DNA from: Synergistaceae bacterium UBA1037
Lineage (GTDB): Bacteria; Synergistota; Synergistia; Synergistales; Synergistaceae
Direction: 5' to 3'
Length of the DNA: 64,000 nt
Assembly: GCA_002316795.1 (NCBI GenBank)
Contig: DCEE01000059.1
Coordinates: 40,749-104,748, forward strand
A program made the translations under genes and the position numbers. Numbering within the stretch: position 1 is the first letter of the stretch; the number at the start of each line of letters is the position of its first letter. This document shows, piece after piece, positions 52,173-61,364 of the stretch. The notes beneath the pieces were generated by a model. The model had not been told where the DNA came from. It saw only the letters and a list, made by a program, of their open reading frames with translations, and searched no databases.

Positions 52173-53147
52173 TTAACCTCCTATCCCGGACATCTGCTGG
52201 TGTCCTGTCCGTACGTCGTTCCAGCATCTGGGTTTGTTTTTTATGCTTCCGAGTATGAGCTTCCTTAGTCCTTCCCTGTCTGCATCCAGTATGAGGTGCC
52301 TCATCGGTGTCTCATCGGGTGCGAAGAGGCAGGTCCTGAGCTTTCCGGTCGCCGAGACCCTGAGGCGGTTGCAGTGCTTGCAGAAATGGTTTGAAACAGC
52401 GGTAATTATTCCTATAGAATCGCCCGTCTTCTCATTCGTGTAGTATTTTGCCGGGCCCGAAAGTTCCGAGTCATGCTTTTCTGCCTTCCAGGAATCTCCG
52501 TCGGGAAGCATCCTCAGTATCTCTTCTCCGCTGATAAAGGCGTCTTCGCTCCACACATCGTCCTCCAGCGGCATGAATTCTATCAGCCTGAGGAGCACTC
52601 TCTCCTTTTTGGCAAAGTCCATCAGGGTACCTATCTCTCCGTCGTTGAAGCCCCTTATAAGCACCGTATTGAGCTTGATGTTCCTCAGTCCGGCCCCTAC
52701 AGCGGCCCTTATCCCGAAAATGACCCTGTCCATGTCTCCAAGCCTTGTCACTTCGGCAAACTTAACGGGATCGAGAGTATCCAGGCTGATATTAAGGGAA
52801 TGGAGATTCGCCTCAGCAAGCCCTTCAGCATACTCCCCAAGCAGCGATCCGTTTGTCGTGAGCGCCGTCTTCATGTCCGGGAACTCCCTGTTCAGCTCTT
52901 TGAGGAAGCTTACGAGCCCTTTGCGGACAAGCGGCTCTCCCCCGGTAAAGCGGACCTTCCTTACGCCAAGTTCCCAGAGGACGCTGCAGAGAAAAGATAT
53001 CTCCTCGTACCTCATTATCTCGCTGTGTTCAAGATATTCGACGCCCTCAGGCGGCATGCAGTACCTGCATCTGTAGTTGCATCTGTCCGTCACCGATATG
53101 CGGACATAGTTGAGGTCCCTGCCGAAATCGTCCGTCAGTCTGGCCAT
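52173..53147 (-). CDS. moaA: GTP 3',8-cyclase (radical SAM)
   Basis: MoaA rearranges GTP to 3',8-cyclo-dihydro-GTP, the entry to molybdopterin. The radical SAM cluster cysteines are 23, 27 and 30 (CNYRCRYC), the SAM motif RFTGGEPL follows, and the second cluster is in the C-terminal FCKHCNRLR...C segment; the protein ends in the conserved GIGG tail needed for activity. Start ATG 53147 has GGGGGG upstream; an ATG-less extension to 53183 was rejected. Length is 324. Confidence 0.95.
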   Translation of the reverse strand: MARLTDDFGRDLNYVRISVTDRCNYRCRYCMPPEGVEYLEHSEIMRYEEISFLCSVLWELGVRKVRFTGGEPLVRKGLVSFLKELNREFPDMKTALTTNGSLLGEYAEGLAEANLHSLNISLDTLDPVKFAEVTRLGDMDRVIFGIRAAVGAGLRNIKLNTVLIRGFNDGEIGTLMDFAKKERVLLRLIEFMPLEDDVWSEDAFISGEEILRMLPDGDSWKAEKHDSELSGPAKYYTNEKTGDSIGIITAVSNHFCKHCNRLRVSATGKLRTCLFAPDETPMRHLILDADREGLRKLILGSIKNKPRCWNDVRTGHQQMSGIGG

Positions 53148-55051
53148 CTGTAGCCCCCCATTGCCTCGACGGTTCCTCTCCACTCGCTGTCGCTGAGGCT
53201 TTCCAGAAGCGCCCTGACGGCGGGGTGGTCCATATATTTTGCAGGTATCACAAGCTCATAGGGTTCTTCGGCAAGCGGGATAAAGTCAAGCCCCAGCGCA
53301 TCGGCCGCCGATTTGATCCCCAAGGTTGCATCCGCCAGTCCGGTAAAGACCCGGTTGGCAGCTTCCATGTGCGTCGTGCACTGCTGTTCGTAACCCTTTA
53401 TCTCCGATGGCAGCTTACCCGCCTGTTTGAGCAGATGGTCGAAGAGGACCCTTGTGCCGGCCCCGGGCTGCCTGTTTGAAAACACATTGTCTCCGGCACA
53501 GAGGTCTTCGAAGGTATGGATATTCTTTGGGTTCCCCTTCTGAACGATCATCCCCTGTGTCCTGTAGAAGACAAGCACCCTCTCCCATCTGGCGCCGCCC
53601 GCAAAACGTTCTATAAAGCTGTCGTTGTATGTGCCGTCCCTGTCGTCAAGCAAATGGGCAGCTGCCAGATGGCATTCCCCCCTGCTTAAAGCGGCCAGTC
53701 CCCCCATGCTTCCGACCGCACGCGAGACAAGATCTCCTCCCCTGCGCCTGACAGGTGTCACCAGAAGCTGTATAGCGGGGTCGTCCGAACCCTGGAAAAG
53801 TATCCTTCTGTCCAGGTCGACCCTCCTCTTCATCCAGACTTTCACATCGGTGCCCTTCTCACACTCAAGTGCCGATGCCGGAAGGAGCGCTATGCCGTCT
53901 GCCTCCGCCAGAGCCCAGAGAACGCTGGCTCCCGAGGTCAGGGCCCAGGAATAGAGGATATCTCCGACCCTTGCTGTCTTTACCCGGAGCCATTCTTCTA
54001 TGCCTGCGGGGGATGAGTGCTGGACAAGCAGCTTAGTATCCCATGTCTCACTGCAGCCGACAGCCTCCCTGATCAGCAGCTCCCTGTCACCGTCCCTGGC
54101 CGAAAGGAAGCTGAGGAGTGGGTAGACAAGGCTCCACAGTACCACCGTGGTCGACATGGGAAATCCCGGCAGGCATATCACAGGCTTTCCTTTGATCTCG
54201 GCTGCCATAGCCGGTCTTCCCGGTTTCATTCTTATCCACCTGAATATCATTTCCCCAAGCTCTTCAAAGACCTCTTTGGTGTGATCCCGGCGGCCTTTGG
54301 CCGAACCTGCCCCCACCAGGACAACGTCGTACCCGTCAACTCCCGCCGAGACCTTTTCCTTAAGGATCGCGGGATCGTCGGGCACCACAGCCGAGACGTC
54401 CACTTCATATCCCCATTCCCTGAAGGAGGCCTCGATGAAAAGGGAGTTGCTCTCGGCTACTGTTCCTGATCTTGGACTTGGGTCTTCGAGCCATTTTTCC
54501 CTCTCGATGACCTCGTCTCCTGTAGGTATGTAGAGGGTCTTCGGCTTTTTGAAGACCGGGACACTGTCTATGCCCGCACAGAGAAAGAGTGAGATCAGGG
54601 CCGGGCTGACTCTCTCCCCCTCGCGCGCTATGATCTGGCCGGCCATTACATCTTCTCCCAGCGGCCTTACGTTTGCGGAAGGTGTCAGGCTTTTGAATAT
54701 GAGCAGGTCATCGCCCTCAAGCGAAGAATCCTCGACCATCAGCACGGCGTTGGCCCAGTGCGGTATATCAGCTCCGGTGTTCATCCACCTGTATGACGAA
54801 GATCCCAGCTTTGCCGGGGTCGCCTGCGAGGCGCCTATGGTGGAAGATGCATCAAGGGCGTATCCGTCCACAGCAGAAGCCGCGTAATGGGGAACGTTCC
54901 TGTGTGCAGTGATGTCTTCTGCCAGGACGCATCCGAGCGCATCGGATATCTTCATTTCAGTTATATTTTTGAGGATCCGGTCCGAAAAGGCCTCTTTCAG
55001 AAGATCCAAAGCTTTCACCAGTTCAATGTGCTCGCTGTATCGGGCTACCAT
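53135..55051 (-). CDS. MoeA-like protein fused to a periplasmic-binding-like domain
   Basis: The first 400 residues are a MoeA (molybdopterin molybdotransferase) module: HYAASAVDGYALDA, MNTGADIPHWANAVLMVED, VYIPTGDE-like LYIPTGDEVI, VVLVGAGSAKGRRD, PGRPAMAAEIKGKPVICLPGFP. The last 200 residues resemble the PBP-like domain of ModA/LysR type (AGDNVFSNRQPGAGTRVLFDHLL, THMEAANRVFTGLADATLGIKSAADALGLDFIPL), probably binding the oxyanion or sensing it in the cytoplasm. Such fusions occur in archaea and anaerobes. ATG 55051 is preceded by GGAGG at seven bases. It sits beside a second, plain MoeA. Confidence 0.88.
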   Translation of the reverse strand: MVARYSEHIELVKALDLLKEAFSDRILKNITEMKISDALGCVLAEDITAHRNVPHYAASAVDGYALDASSTIGASQATPAKLGSSSYRWMNTGADIPHWANAVLMVEDSSLEGDDLLIFKSLTPSANVRPLGEDVMAGQIIAREGERVSPALISLFLCAGIDSVPVFKKPKTLYIPTGDEVIEREKWLEDPSPRSGTVAESNSLFIEASFREWGYEVDVSAVVPDDPAILKEKVSAGVDGYDVVLVGAGSAKGRRDHTKEVFEELGEMIFRWIRMKPGRPAMAAEIKGKPVICLPGFPMSTTVVLWSLVYPLLSFLSARDGDRELLIREAVGCSETWDTKLLVQHSSPAGIEEWLRVKTARVGDILYSWALTSGASVLWALAEADGIALLPASALECEKGTDVKVWMKRRVDLDRRILFQGSDDPAIQLLVTPVRRRGGDLVSRAVGSMGGLAALSRGECHLAAAHLLDDRDGTYNDSFIERFAGGARWERVLVFYRTQGMIVQKGNPKNIHTFEDLCAGDNVFSNRQPGAGTRVLFDHLLKQAGKLPSEIKGYEQQCTTHMEAANRVFTGLADATLGIKSAADALGLDFIPLAEEPYELVIPAKYMDHPAVRALLESLSDSEWRGTVEAMGGYRWPD

Positions 55052-56280
55052 AACCATACCTCCGCCGTCTCACCGGCCCTGATAGTTTCCCTGTCTTCGG
55101 GTATCCTTATAAATCCGTCCGCTGACGCGAGTGAAGAGACATAGCCTGACTTGGCAAGTATCGGATCGATCTTTCCCCCCGCAGTCACCCTGCAGGGAAC
55201 GAACTCCTCCGGACCGGTCCTTGCGGTAATGTCTCTCAGCACAGGAAGCTGCATCTTTATGCCGCACCTTTCCTCATTGGCGCCGACAAGCCTCAGCAGC
55301 AGAGGAAGCAGCAGTACGAATGCTGCTGTCAGGCATGACAGCGGATGACCGGGAAGGCTGACGATGAGTTTTTTCTCTTCCAGACATCCCGCGATCAGGG
55401 CTGGCTTTCCCGGGACTATGTTTATCCCCCTGACCATCAGACCCGGCGAGGGAAGTTTTTCCAAAACCCTTGAACAGTGATCCCTGGTCCCAACGGAGGA
55501 ACCTCCGCTCAGCACCAGAACATCGCACTTTCCTATCTCATCTTTCACAGCACTCTCAAAATTGTCGCCTTCGTCCGGGAGGATCCCTCCGTATTCAGCT
55601 TCGAAACCATATCTGGAAAGAAGGGACCTCACCGACCAACCGTTCACATCCCTTATCCTTCCGGGAGGAAGCGGCCGCGTCTCGACCGGAACTATCTCGT
55701 CTCCGGTACTCAGGATGCTTATCTTCAGGTCTGCTGAGGGGACGCTCCTTATCCCAAGGGTCGACAGGATGCTCACAGTCCTGAAATCGACCATGTCTCC
55801 CCCGGAAAGGACTTTTTGTCCCGCCGGAAACTCTTCTCCGGCATGGATCACATTGTCTCCCGACTGGACCGCATCCCTCACTTCTATCCATCCCCCTGCG
55901 GAGGTCGTGCTTTCAAGCATAACAACAGCATCGGCGCCCTTTGGAAGTACCCCCCCCGTAGGGATGGAGGCAGCCTCTCCGGACACTATGGATAATTCGG
56001 GGACCAGCCCCATCGGGATATCCCCGGCCCTGTTCAAAAACGTGGGAGTACCCGGAGTCGCCGCCACAACATCGGGACTGTAGACAGCAAAGCCGTCTCT
56101 CAGGCTTCTTGTGAAGGGGGGATATTGTTCTTCTGCCTTTATATCCCGGGCGATCCTCTTTCCGAGGGCAGAATCAAGCGGTATGTCTGCACTTCGCACA
56201 CTCCAGGGAAAAGAGAGCCTCTCAGCAACATACTGCAGGGCATCCATCCGGGGTGTGACCTCTTTTACAAAACCGGACAT
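55045..56280 (-). CDS. moeA: Molybdopterin molybdotransferase MoeA
   Basis: MoeA inserts molybdate (or tungstate) into adenylylated molybdopterin. Blocks seen are RSLRDGFAVYSPDV, VLPKGADAVVMLEST, ISILSTGDEIVP, then DVLVLSGGSSVGTRDHC, PGKPALIAGC and VSLPGHPLSCLTAAFVL. The C-terminal beta domain (about 340-411) is present. Length is 411 from ATG 56280 (preceded by AAAGGTCGC). It overlaps the MoeA-PBP fusion, so two MoeA paralogues are co-transcribed, perhaps for molybdenum and tungsten. Confidence 0.92.
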   Translation of the reverse strand: MSGFVKEVTPRMDALQYVAERLSFPWSVRSADIPLDSALGKRIARDIKAEEQYPPFTRSLRDGFAVYSPDVVAATPGTPTFLNRAGDIPMGLVPELSIVSGEAASIPTGGVLPKGADAVVMLESTTSAGGWIEVRDAVQSGDNVIHAGEEFPAGQKVLSGGDMVDFRTVSILSTLGIRSVPSADLKISILSTGDEIVPVETRPLPPGRIRDVNGWSVRSLLSRYGFEAEYGGILPDEGDNFESAVKDEIGKCDVLVLSGGSSVGTRDHCSRVLEKLPSPGLMVRGINIVPGKPALIAGCLEEKKLIVSLPGHPLSCLTAAFVLLLPLLLRLVGANEERCGIKMQLPVLRDITARTGPEEFVPCRVTAGGKIDPILAKSGYVSSLASADGFIRIPEDRETIRAGETAEVWLW

Positions 56281-56302
56281 CAATACAGCGACCTTTCGTA
56301 AC

Positions 56303-56333
56303 TTTATATTTTAAAAATGCTACTTGATCTCAA
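56303..56333 (-). promoter_or_regulatory. Weak promoter candidate for the cofactor genes
   Basis: TTGAGA (56333-56328) and TATAAA (56308-56303) lie 19 bases apart on the minus strand between the SPOR gene and moeA. The spacer is long, so the call is tentative. Confidence 0.3.
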
Positions 56334-56964
56334 CAAGGAAATACGGGTACCCCTCTTTCTCCAGTATCTTTGAAAGGGCGATGGCCTCATCTCTGCCAGT
56401 CTTCGGATTTTTGACGCGTACCTTGTAAAAGGGGGCCCCGTCCTTTTTTTCTTCAACCAGGTAAGTGGCATGCCCCTGTGTTTTTGCTTTTTCTAAAAGC
56501 TGAAGCGCGTTCTCCTTCGATGAAAACGCACCTATCTGGATGTCCCATCTGGGGACAGCCTTGGCTGTAGTTTGCTTAGGCGTTTCTGCTTTGACTGCCG
56601 TTTCTTTCAAAGCAGCTGAAGGTTTGACTGGCGCTTTCGCTGCGGCCGCAGTACCCTCTTTCCGGATCCCCTCAGTCTTCCCGTCGACCGGTTGGGCGGG
56701 CTTTATCTCAACCTTTTTTCCCGCTTGAGTGCCTGAAGGTATCTCTGCCGGTTTTTCATCGGGTACAGGATTTGTTGGTGCCGGCTTTACCGTCTCCTCT
56801 TGGGTGAAGATGATGTCTTCAGTCTCGTTTGAGTTGAAGAAGAAGAGCTTGACACTGAAAAAAAGCAGTGCGACCGCCATTATTACAGTCAGCGGCAAAA
56901 TGAACTGTCCAAAGGTCGTCATGGGTTTCTTTTCCTTATAGTTGCGCGTTCTTCTCGTAACCAT
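56320..56964 (-). CDS. SPOR-domain membrane protein
   Basis: A bitopic protein: basic cytoplasmic start (VTRRTRNYKEKK), membrane helix at about residues 20-40, a proline/alanine/lysine-rich linker of roughly 90 residues, and a C-terminal SPOR domain (WDIQIGAFSSKENALQLLEKAK and FYKVRVKNPKTGRDEAIAL). SPOR domains bind glycan strands lacking stem peptides at the division septum, so it is likely a divisome protein, consistent with the nearby ftsZ. Start ATG 56964 has AGGAGGTGACTGC directly upstream. Length is 214. Confidence 0.85.
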   Translation of the reverse strand: MVTRRTRNYKEKKPMTTFGQFILPLTVIMAVALLFFSVKLFFFNSNETEDIIFTQEETVKPAPTNPVPDEKPAEIPSGTQAGKKVEIKPAQPVDGKTEGIRKEGTAAAAKAPVKPSAALKETAVKAETPKQTTAKAVPRWDIQIGAFSSKENALQLLEKAKTQGHATYLVEEKKDGAPFYKVRVKNPKTGRDEAIALSKILEKEGYPYFLVEIK

Positions 56965-56983
56965 GCAGTCACCTCCTGTCAAA

Positions 56984-58450
56984 CTACCATAGACGTTCTA
57001 ATTCTAACAGCGTTTTAGCTCTGGCGGTGCTGTCAAAAGGAACTTTTTTCGAAACTCCTCTGTTTTTTGCCAGTGCGGTGCTTTCTTTATATCCGTACCA
57101 AGCAAGGGAGAACTCGTTCTCTGCCTCCTTCGGGCTTGTCATCCTCAGCTGCGGTCTTTTCTTCTTTATTTTTGAAAGCTCCCTGATCAAAATATCATAC
57201 TTTTTCTTCAGTTCAGGTATACCCCCAAATTCTGCTTTGCTCCATGCAGTTCCGGGTTTTGGAATGAAGGGGTTGACCGAAAGGATCAGGTTCATTCCGG
57301 TCCTCTCGATTATCCTTCCGGACAGTGCAGCTATTGCCCTGATGTCTTCGTCGGTCTCCCCCGGCAGTCCTGTCATAAAATACAGCTTGGCCTGATCTAT
57401 CCCAAGCGATGCCGCAAGCTCCATTTTTTCCGCTATCAACTCATTGGTGAACCTTTTGCCGCAGGTAAAACGCAACTCATCGCTCCCGGTCTCCGGAGCG
57501 ACAGTTATACTGTGCCTTCCTCCCATTTTGAGTGCCGAGAGCATCTTTTCTGTCAGCCTGTCTATCCTCAGCGAGGCAAAGGATACGCCCTTGCCTTTAG
57601 CCGCGAGGAAATCAAGAAGGTCCTCTATTTGGGGGTAGTCTCCCGCTTCGGGCGTCACAAGGCCTACCTGCCCAACTTCGTGGTCAGTGAAGATCTGTTC
57701 AAGCCGCTCCATGATCACTCCGGGATCCCTGAACCTCATCTTCCCGAAACAGCCCGGCAGAGTGCAGTAACTGCAGTTCCGGGCACAGCCTCTCTGAAGT
57801 TCAACGAGAAGGGTCTTTCCGAAGGAACTTCTCGGTGTAAGCCAGGTGCTGTTCATCGGATAACTTCCGTCAAGCGGCTGATCGTTTGCCGTGCGTCTCT
57901 TTGCAGAAACGCTGCCCTGCCGGATATGGACCGGCGGCACAAAAATCGAAGGATGCTCCGCCAGCATGGAGAATAGTTTTGCCTTGTTTCCGTCCTCCAG
58001 ATACCTCCGCAGTGACTCTGCCGCAAACGGCAGTGCATCGAGGGCGTCTCCCAAAACGATGAAGTCGCATACTGCCGACAGAAGAAGAGGGTTGATATAT
58101 GTCATTGCGCCGCCAGCTCCAATTATTGGAAAACTGCCCGAAAGCCTGTCTTCAAAATGGAGGGGGATGTTTGCGGTATCCAGCCATCTGAAAAAGGCCT
58201 CAGCATTTCCTTCGTAGGCAACGCTTGCAGTGATGACAGGGAAACGCTCAAGAAGAGTATCCCCTTCTATTGACCTGAAAGGCACCGGTGAACCGCAGAA
58301 CCGTTCTGCCGCAACACCAAGTTCCTTAAGGGCACGGTATACGTAGTGGTAACCGAGGTTGGATGACGCCACGGCGTAATCTGCCGGATAGAAGAGCGCC
58401 CAAGGAAGATCTCCTCCCCTGGGCAGCTCCGTTACGCACTCTTCATCCAT
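56984..58450 (-). CDS. Radical SAM protein, YgiQ/TIGR03960-like, function unknown
   Basis: The 488-residue protein has a cobalamin-binding-like N-terminal domain (about 1-170: ALFYPADYAVASSNLGYHYVYRAL, GAGGAMTYINPLLLSAVCDFIVLGD) and a radical SAM core from about 210. The cluster motif is CARNCSYC, followed by VTPEAGDYPQIEDLLDFL, APETGSDELRFTCGKRF and YFMTGLPGETDEDI. This resembles the radical SAM group in which the N-terminal domain no longer binds cobalamin. I cannot name the reaction. Its place between ftsZ and a SPOR gene may be only positional. Confidence 0.8.
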   Translation of the reverse strand: MDEECVTELPRGGDLPWALFYPADYAVASSNLGYHYVYRALKELGVAAERFCGSPVPFRSIEGDTLLERFPVITASVAYEGNAEAFFRWLDTANIPLHFEDRLSGSFPIIGAGGAMTYINPLLLSAVCDFIVLGDALDALPFAAESLRRYLEDGNKAKLFSMLAEHPSIFVPPVHIRQGSVSAKRRTANDQPLDGSYPMNSTWLTPRSSFGKTLLVELQRGCARNCSYCTLPGCFGKMRFRDPGVIMERLEQIFTDHEVGQVGLVTPEAGDYPQIEDLLDFLAAKGKGVSFASLRIDRLTEKMLSALKMGGRHSITVAPETGSDELRFTCGKRFTNELIAEKMELAASLGIDQAKLYFMTGLPGETDEDIRAIAALSGRIIERTGMNLILSVNPFIPKPGTAWSKAEFGGIPELKKKYDILIRELSKIKKKRPQLRMTSPKEAENEFSLAWYGYKESTALAKNRGVSKKVPFDSTARAKTLLELERLW

Positions 58451-58518
58451 GCGATATTCTTTCCAGCTCTGCCATGCGGTGATCTTCCCTGTGCAAGAGC
58501 CTGCTTCCCTTTTCCTTT

Positions 58519-59931
58519 TCAGGATCCGCGCCTCCGCCTTAAGTAAGCGGGTACGTCGAACTGGTCTACGGGAGCGCCGCTCCCTTTGAACATGTCCTCG
58601 TCCTGGATCTGTCCGGTCTGTGAGGGAGCAGCCCTTGCGATCCTCATTACGGTCGGGGTATCCTGTTCCTGCGGAGAGATAAGGTTCTGATGCTGTTTGT
58701 TCTCTTCGGGGACCGATCTCTTCGATTCTTTCAAAAAGTTCTCGTCGCTGGATGCCGCAAACTTTTCCTCGGCTGTCTCCTGGGAAGCCGAAGCGGAAAA
58801 GACTCTCTGTGCCGATCCCTTGTCAGCATTGGCCGCAGTCTGCTGGATATGAGGCTGTGCTGCGGTCCTGCCGGAGCTGAAAGCATTCAGGTGCTTCACT
58901 GCAGATATGTCTACTTTCTTTGAAAAGCCCGGGTCGGCATGAACTTCTTTTTTGCCCTGGCCGTCAAATCCTGTCGCAATAACGGTGATCTGTATAGAGT
59001 CATCCATTTCGGGATCGAACACATGTCCCCAGATGATGAACGCATTTTCATCGGCAGCTTCGGTTATGATCTTTGTCGCCTCGTTTATCTCATGTATCCC
59101 CACATTCGCCCCTCCGGTGATGTTGAAGAGGATGCCCTTTGCTCCGCTCATGTCCGTGTCCATCAGAGGACTGTTTATAGCGTTGTATGCAGCGGTGGCT
59201 GCGCGTTTTTCGCCGTAGCCTTCCCCTATTCCCATGATCGCCGAGCCGGCGTTTGACATTATCGTCTTCACATCCGCAAAGTCGACGTTGACGAGGCCCG
59301 GGCGAAGGATGAGGTCAGTAACGCCCTGTACAGCCTGATGGAGGACGCCGTCAGCTATCCTGAAAGCATCGTTTATGGTGGTCTTCTTCTCGGTTACGCT
59401 CAGCAGCCTGTCGTTCGGTATCATTATCAGCGCGTCGACCTTGTCCTTCAGCTGCGTTATGCCAAGGTTGGCCTGGTTTATGCGGCGCTTGCCCTCAAAT
59501 GAGAAAGGAAGTGTTACAACAGCAACGACCAGCGCATCAGCCTCTTTTGCAACGGAAGCTATCACGGGAGCGGCCCCGGTACCGGTGCCCCCTCCCATTC
59601 CCGCTGCTATGAAGACCATGTCGGCACCTTCAACGGCGGCTCTTATCTCTTCTCTCGATTCCTGAGCGGACTTGAAGCCGATCTCCGGGTCGGAACCTGC
59701 GCCCAGCCCCTTCGTCAGTTCCTTGCCCAGAATGATCCTGTTCTGCGCCTCGGAGAGCTCAAGATGCGCCATGTCGGTATTTGCGGCGATGAACTCAACT
59801 CCGTTCAGTCCGCCCCTTATTATGTGGTTGAGCGCGTTGTTGCCCGCACCTCCCACGCCGACTACCTTTATTACTTCTCTTGTCGGGTAGTTTGATTTGT
59901 CCAGCTGGAATATTTCAGTCATATCGGCCAC
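58519..59931 (-). CDS. ftsZ: Cell-division protein FtsZ
   Basis: FtsZ polymerises with GTP into the cytokinetic ring. The GTP signature [11 protein letters not shown] is at residues 113-123, with [12 protein letters not shown] near 26-37 and PNDRLL; the C-terminal half has a low-complexity linker of about 130 residues and ends with the conserved peptide [10 protein letters not shown], which binds FtsA. Start GTG 59931 has AAGGGGG seven bases upstream; the upstream GTG at 59952 lies before that site and was rejected. Length is 470. Confidence 0.97.
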   Translation of the reverse strand: MADMTEIFQLDKSNYPTREVIKVVGVGGAGNNALNHIIRGGLNGVEFIAANTDMAHLELSEAQNRIILGKELTKGLGAGSDPEIGFKSAQESREEIRAAVEGADMVFIAAGMGGGTGTGAAPVIASVAKEADALVVAVVTLPFSFEGKRRINQANLGITQLKDKVDALIMIPNDRLLSVTEKKTTINDAFRIADGVLHQAVQGVTDLILRPGLVNVDFADVKTIMSNAGSAIMGIGEGYGEKRAATAAYNAINSPLMDTDMSGAKGILFNITGGANVGIHEINEATKIITEAADENAFIIWGHVFDPEMDDSIQITVIATGFDGQGKKEVHADPGFSKKVDISAVKHLNAFSSGRTAAQPHIQQTAANADKGSAQRVFSASASQETAEEKFAASSDENFLKESKRSVPEENKQHQNLISPQEQDTPTVMRIARAAPSQTGQIQDEDMFKGSGAPVDQFDVPAYLRRRRGS

Positions 59932-59965
59932 AGTAAATCCCCCTTCGGTCACTCAGGGTCGATGT

Positions 59966-61321
59966 CTAAAAAAGGTCCTTGAAGGCATTTTTGATCCCTT
60001 CAAGCGGGTTGAAGCCGGGGCCGGAAACCTTGTTGTTCTCATCCAGCCTGATCCTGACTCTCGTTTCAGGCACTATGGAAGGTCTGCCTCCGTCGTCGGC
60101 GGATACGCCTCTGATAAGCGGATTGTCAAGGTAACGGAAGGGGTCCCTCTCACGTTCCGCGATATAACGGATGATGCCCGCTGCGGCCGCATATTCCTGC
60201 GTGTTCCTCCCGGGGGGCATCCTGTTCGCGTCTATGGGCGACGATACTCTGGAGGGAAGGTCCATTATGTCAAGTACAAATGCATCGATCCCCTCGGTCT
60301 TTGATACGCCCCCGGTAAGAATGATCCCTGCCGGAAGCATCGGGATGCCCGCTGCCTTGATCTGGGGACGGACCAGCATGTCGCAGAGCTCCTCGATCCG
60401 GCACCTTACTATTTCGTGGAGGTCATTTTTGGATATGCTGTAGTTCCTGCCGTTGTATACGAAATCGACAGTCTCAGAAGGGTCTTCGGGTGCTGTGAAT
60501 ACGGAGATCTCCCTCTTCAGCTCTTCGGATTTATTGAGGGGCAGCTTCAGAACGCTTCCTATGTCGTTTGTTATGTGGTCTCCGCCGACCGAGATCAGGC
60601 CAAGGTGCTTCGGCCTTCCGTCAGAGAATACAGCCACTCCGGTGGTCCCGCCGCCTATGTCTATGACGACGGCTCCCGCAAGGGCCTCTTCGGGCGAGAT
60701 GACTCCCAGTGCCGAGGCAAGCGGCTTCAGCACCAGTCCGGCAACATCAAGTCCCGCCTTGTCAACGCAGTTCATAACGTTCTGGATGGTGGATGTAGGG
60801 ACTATTACCGATTGCAGCTGTATATCCAGCCTGATGGCAGTCATGCCCAGAGGGTCATCTATGCCGACATTGCCATCGAGGGAATACTCTACCGGGATAG
60901 TGTGCAGAATGCTCTGATTCGCCGGCACGGCGACATCCGCCTGAGCAGCCTCAATGACTCTTTCGATGTCCAGCTGCATTACCGGGCGGGGCGTCCGGCC
61001 GAGGGATACCATCCCCTTAGTTCTTATACTGGTGACTTCTCCGCCGCCAAAAGCCACGGTAACTTCTGTGATATCCTGGCCGACCATATTCTGCGCATCG
61101 CTGACTGCCTGCCTTACAGACCTGACAGCCTGGTCAAGATTAACTATGAGTCCCTTCCTGATACCATTTGACGGAGCCTGTCCAACACCGATGATCTGAG
61201 CTTCCTCGCTCCCCGGTTCCCTTTCCGCGACAACAACGGTGACCTTGCTTGTTCCGAGGTCAAGTCCGGCAAGGAGTTCAGGCTCACGATCTGATGGATA
61301 ACCTGAGGCTTTCCTAAACAA
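59966..61321 (-). CDS. ftsA: Cell-division protein FtsA
   Basis: FtsA is the actin-like protein that tethers FtsZ to the membrane. The ATPase phosphate loop AGLDLGTSKVTVVVAE is at residues 18-33, the SHS2-like insertion follows, then VVIDIGGGTTGVAVF and IILTGGVSKTEGIDAF; the C-terminal amphipathic helix IKNAFKDLF is the membrane anchor. Length is 451. The start is TTG at 61321 after GAGAGGGGGC. It lies directly upstream of ftsZ, the universal order. Confidence 0.96.
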   Translation of the reverse strand: MFRKASGYPSDREPELLAGLDLGTSKVTVVVAEREPGSEEAQIIGVGQAPSNGIRKGLIVNLDQAVRSVRQAVSDAQNMVGQDITEVTVAFGGGEVTSIRTKGMVSLGRTPRPVMQLDIERVIEAAQADVAVPANQSILHTIPVEYSLDGNVGIDDPLGMTAIRLDIQLQSVIVPTSTIQNVMNCVDKAGLDVAGLVLKPLASALGVISPEEALAGAVVIDIGGGTTGVAVFSDGRPKHLGLISVGGDHITNDIGSVLKLPLNKSEELKREISVFTAPEDPSETVDFVYNGRNYSISKNDLHEIVRCRIEELCDMLVRPQIKAAGIPMLPAGIILTGGVSKTEGIDAFVLDIMDLPSRVSSPIDANRMPPGRNTQEYAAAAGIIRYIAERERDPFRYLDNPLIRGVSADDGGRPSIVPETRVRIRLDENNKVSGPGFNPLEGIKNAFKDLF

Positions 61322-61364
61322 TCAAATAGCCCCCTCTCTTTAGATGAGAAACATTTTTCAAGAC

